Assembly: GCA_039188505.1 (NCBI GenBank)
Contig: JBCCZC010000028.1
Span: 1-24,147, forward strand
Direction of reading: 5' to 3'
Length of the DNA stretch: 24,147 nucleotides
From: JBCCZC01 sp039188505
Lineage (GTDB): Bacteria > Pseudomonadota > Gammaproteobacteria > Xanthomonadales > SZUA-38
The position numbers and the translations under genes were made by a program. Position 1 is the stretch's first letter. Every line of letters begins with the position of its first letter. The notes below the pieces were generated by a model. It did not search any database. It saw only the letters and a program-made list of their open reading frames with translations, and was not told where the DNA came from. Shown here piece by piece: positions 23,007-24,147 of the stretch.

Positions 23007-23417
23007 TTGCAACAGAAGGATCTCAAGAAAGCCGGGTTCAAGGTCACGCTGCCCAGGATCAAGATCCTGGAGATCCTCGAATCGAACGACGAGCGGCATC
23101 TGTCCGCGGAGGACATTTACCGCCTGCTGATGGACAACGGCGAGGACATCGGACTCGCGACCGTGTACCGGGTACTCAACCAGTTCGAAGCCGCAGATCT
23201 CGTCGTCAAGCACAATTTCGAGGGCGGCCAGTCGGTCTACGAACTGGATCGCGGCGAGCACCACGACCACATGGTCGACATCGACACGGGCGAGATCGTC
23301 GAGTTTCACAACGAGGAGATCGAGCGCATTCAGCGCGAGATCGTGGCCAAGCACGGTTTCATCCTCGAAGACCACAGCCTCGTGCTGTACGTGCGCAAAA
23401 AGCCCGAAAGCGACTGA
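23007..23417 (+). CDS. fur: Ferric uptake regulator Fur
   Basis: A 136-residue metal-responsive repressor that binds DNA with Fe2+ as co-repressor. The N-terminal winged helix has LKKAGFKVTLPRIKILEIL and the recognition region DIGLATVYRVLNQFEAADLV. The dimerisation domain has the metal-ligand cluster GEHHDHM (H85, H86, D87, H88), then DIDTGEIVEFHNEEIE. The CxxC zinc pair found in E. coli Fur after HHDH is absent, and the protein has no cysteine at all. The start is TTG 23007, supported by GAGGG four to five bases upstream and the conserved start of homology; no in-frame ATG lies nearby. The bamE-fur-recN neighbourhood is usual for Gammaproteobacteria. Confidence 0.95.
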   Translation: MQQKDLKKAGFKVTLPRIKILEILESNDERHLSAEDIYRLLMDNGEDIGLATVYRVLNQFEAADLVVKHNFEGGQSVYELDRGEHHDHMVDIDTGEIVEFHNEEIERIQREIVAKHGFILEDHSLVLYVRKKPESD

Positions 23418-23441
23418 CGGCTGCCACGGCGCCGCGCGGAT

Positions 23442-24147
23442 TCAGGCGTCCGCAGGTGCCGCCAGCATCTCGCGCGCGTGATCCCGGGTGGTGTCCGTGA
23501 TCTCCCGCCCGCCCAGCATCCGAGCGATTTCCTCGACTCGTTCGTCGTCTCCAAGCGGGATCACAGCGGTACGCGTCTCTCCAGCGACGCTGGTCTTCTC
23601 GACGCGGCAGTGCTGGTGGCCGCGGGAGGCCACCTGGGGCAGGTGGGTCACGCAGAGGACCTGCTGATCGGCAGCGAGGTCCCGCAACCGATCACCGACC
23701 AGCGCCGCGACGCTGCCGCCAACGCCGCTGTCGACCTCGTCGAAGATCAGGGTGTGGACCCGATCGCCGGCCAGGGAGACGCGGATGGCGAGGCCGATGC
23801 GCGACAGCTCGCCCCCTGAGGCGACCCGCGCAAGCGGGCGTGGCGGCTGCCCGGCGTTGGCCGACACGAGGAAGGTGGCGCCGTCGATGCCACCAATCCG
23901 TGGCTCGATCGACTCATCGGCCGAGACACTGACCTCGAAGCGGCCCTCGGCCATCCCCAGCTCGCGCATGAAGCCCGTGATTGTCTTGCCGAGAACCGCG
24001 GCGGCCTTTCCCCGACTCTTGCTGAGGCGCCGGCTGGCCCGGAGCCACTGGTCCGCGAGGCTGTCGACCGTCTCGACAAGACGGGCCTCCTCGTCGACGG
24101 CGCCGGCGGCACGCTCCAGGCGGGCCTTGAGTTCGGCGAAGCGTTCG
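23442..24147 (-). CDS. recN: DNA repair protein RecN, C-terminal part (5' end outside window)
   Basis: About 234 C-terminal residues of the SMC-like ATPase RecN, active in double-strand break repair. The frame stays open to the right edge without a stop. From the edge inward come the end of the coiled-coil arm (ERFAELKARLERAAGAVDEE...), then the ABC signature region RVASGGELSRIGLAIRVSLAG, Walker B TLIFDEVDSGVGG, the D-loop region and VLCVTHLPQVASRGHQH (H-loop). Full-length RecN is about 550 residues, so more than half lies outside. It converges on fur with a 24-base gap that has no clear terminator. Confidence 0.96.
   Translation of the reverse strand, partial: ERFAELKARLERAAGAVDEEARLVETVDSLADQWLRASRRLSKSRGKAAAVLGKTITGFMRELGMAEGRFEVSVSADESIEPRIGGIDGATFLVSANAGQPPRPLARVASGGELSRIGLAIRVSLAGDRVHTLIFDEVDSGVGGSVAALVGDRLRDLAADQQVLCVTHLPQVASRGHQHCRVEKTSVAGETRTAVIPLGDDERVEEIARMLGGREITDTTRDHAREMLAAPADA

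Overview
The window is a dense, GC-rich stretch of bacterial chromosome with almost entirely gammaproteobacterial gene order. ftsK-lolA-rarA-serS, clpS-clpA / infA / aat / trxB, and smpB / ratB (rnfH) / bamE / fur / recN are arrangements known from Gammaproteobacteria. A NhaD-type Na+/H+ antiporter and several acidic protein tails suggest a salt-adapted or marine/haloalkaline organism. I cannot name the genus from the sequence. No tRNA, rRNA, CRISPR array, insertion sequence or prophage gene was seen, and no gene-free stretch exceeds 300 bases.

Layout. 1-311: end of an OmpW-type outer-membrane porin, followed by three adjacent hairpins. 520-1902: FAD-dependent D-2-hydroxyacid dehydrogenase. 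1939-4048 (minus): three overlapping genes for an ECF sigma factor, a single-pass membrane protein (probable anti-sigma factor) and a periplasmic double-PDZ protein without a protease domain. 4243-6934: clpS and clpA, with a possible 16-codon leader ORF between them. 6969-10108 (minus): infA with its own promoter, then aat, a FemAB-like/GNAT protein and trxB read as one operon. 10357-15946: ftsK, lolA and rarA tightly coupled, then serS, closed by a strong bidirectional terminator. 16037-18296 (minus): yccA-like Bax-inhibitor protein and nhaD. 18562-19872: exported multihaem cytochrome c with an unusual first haem site. 20067-21710: membrane Ser/Thr protein kinase with a TPR-like outer part, preceded by a structured leader. 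21734-24147: smpB (-), ratB (+), bamE (-), fur (+) and the 3' part of recN (-).

How the genes fit together. Aat adds Leu/Phe to proteins with N-terminal Lys/Arg, ClpS recognises these N-degrons, and ClpA unfolds them for ClpP, so the N-degron pathway is almost complete here (clpP is not in the window). LolA, BamE, OmpW and the sigma/PDZ module all concern the cell envelope. The least familiar parts are the sigma/anti-sigma/PDZ operon, the CX4CH-containing cytochrome and the kinase with its leader. Several genes appear to start with TTG (ftsK, the FemAB-like gene, bamE, fur), which matters for start calls.
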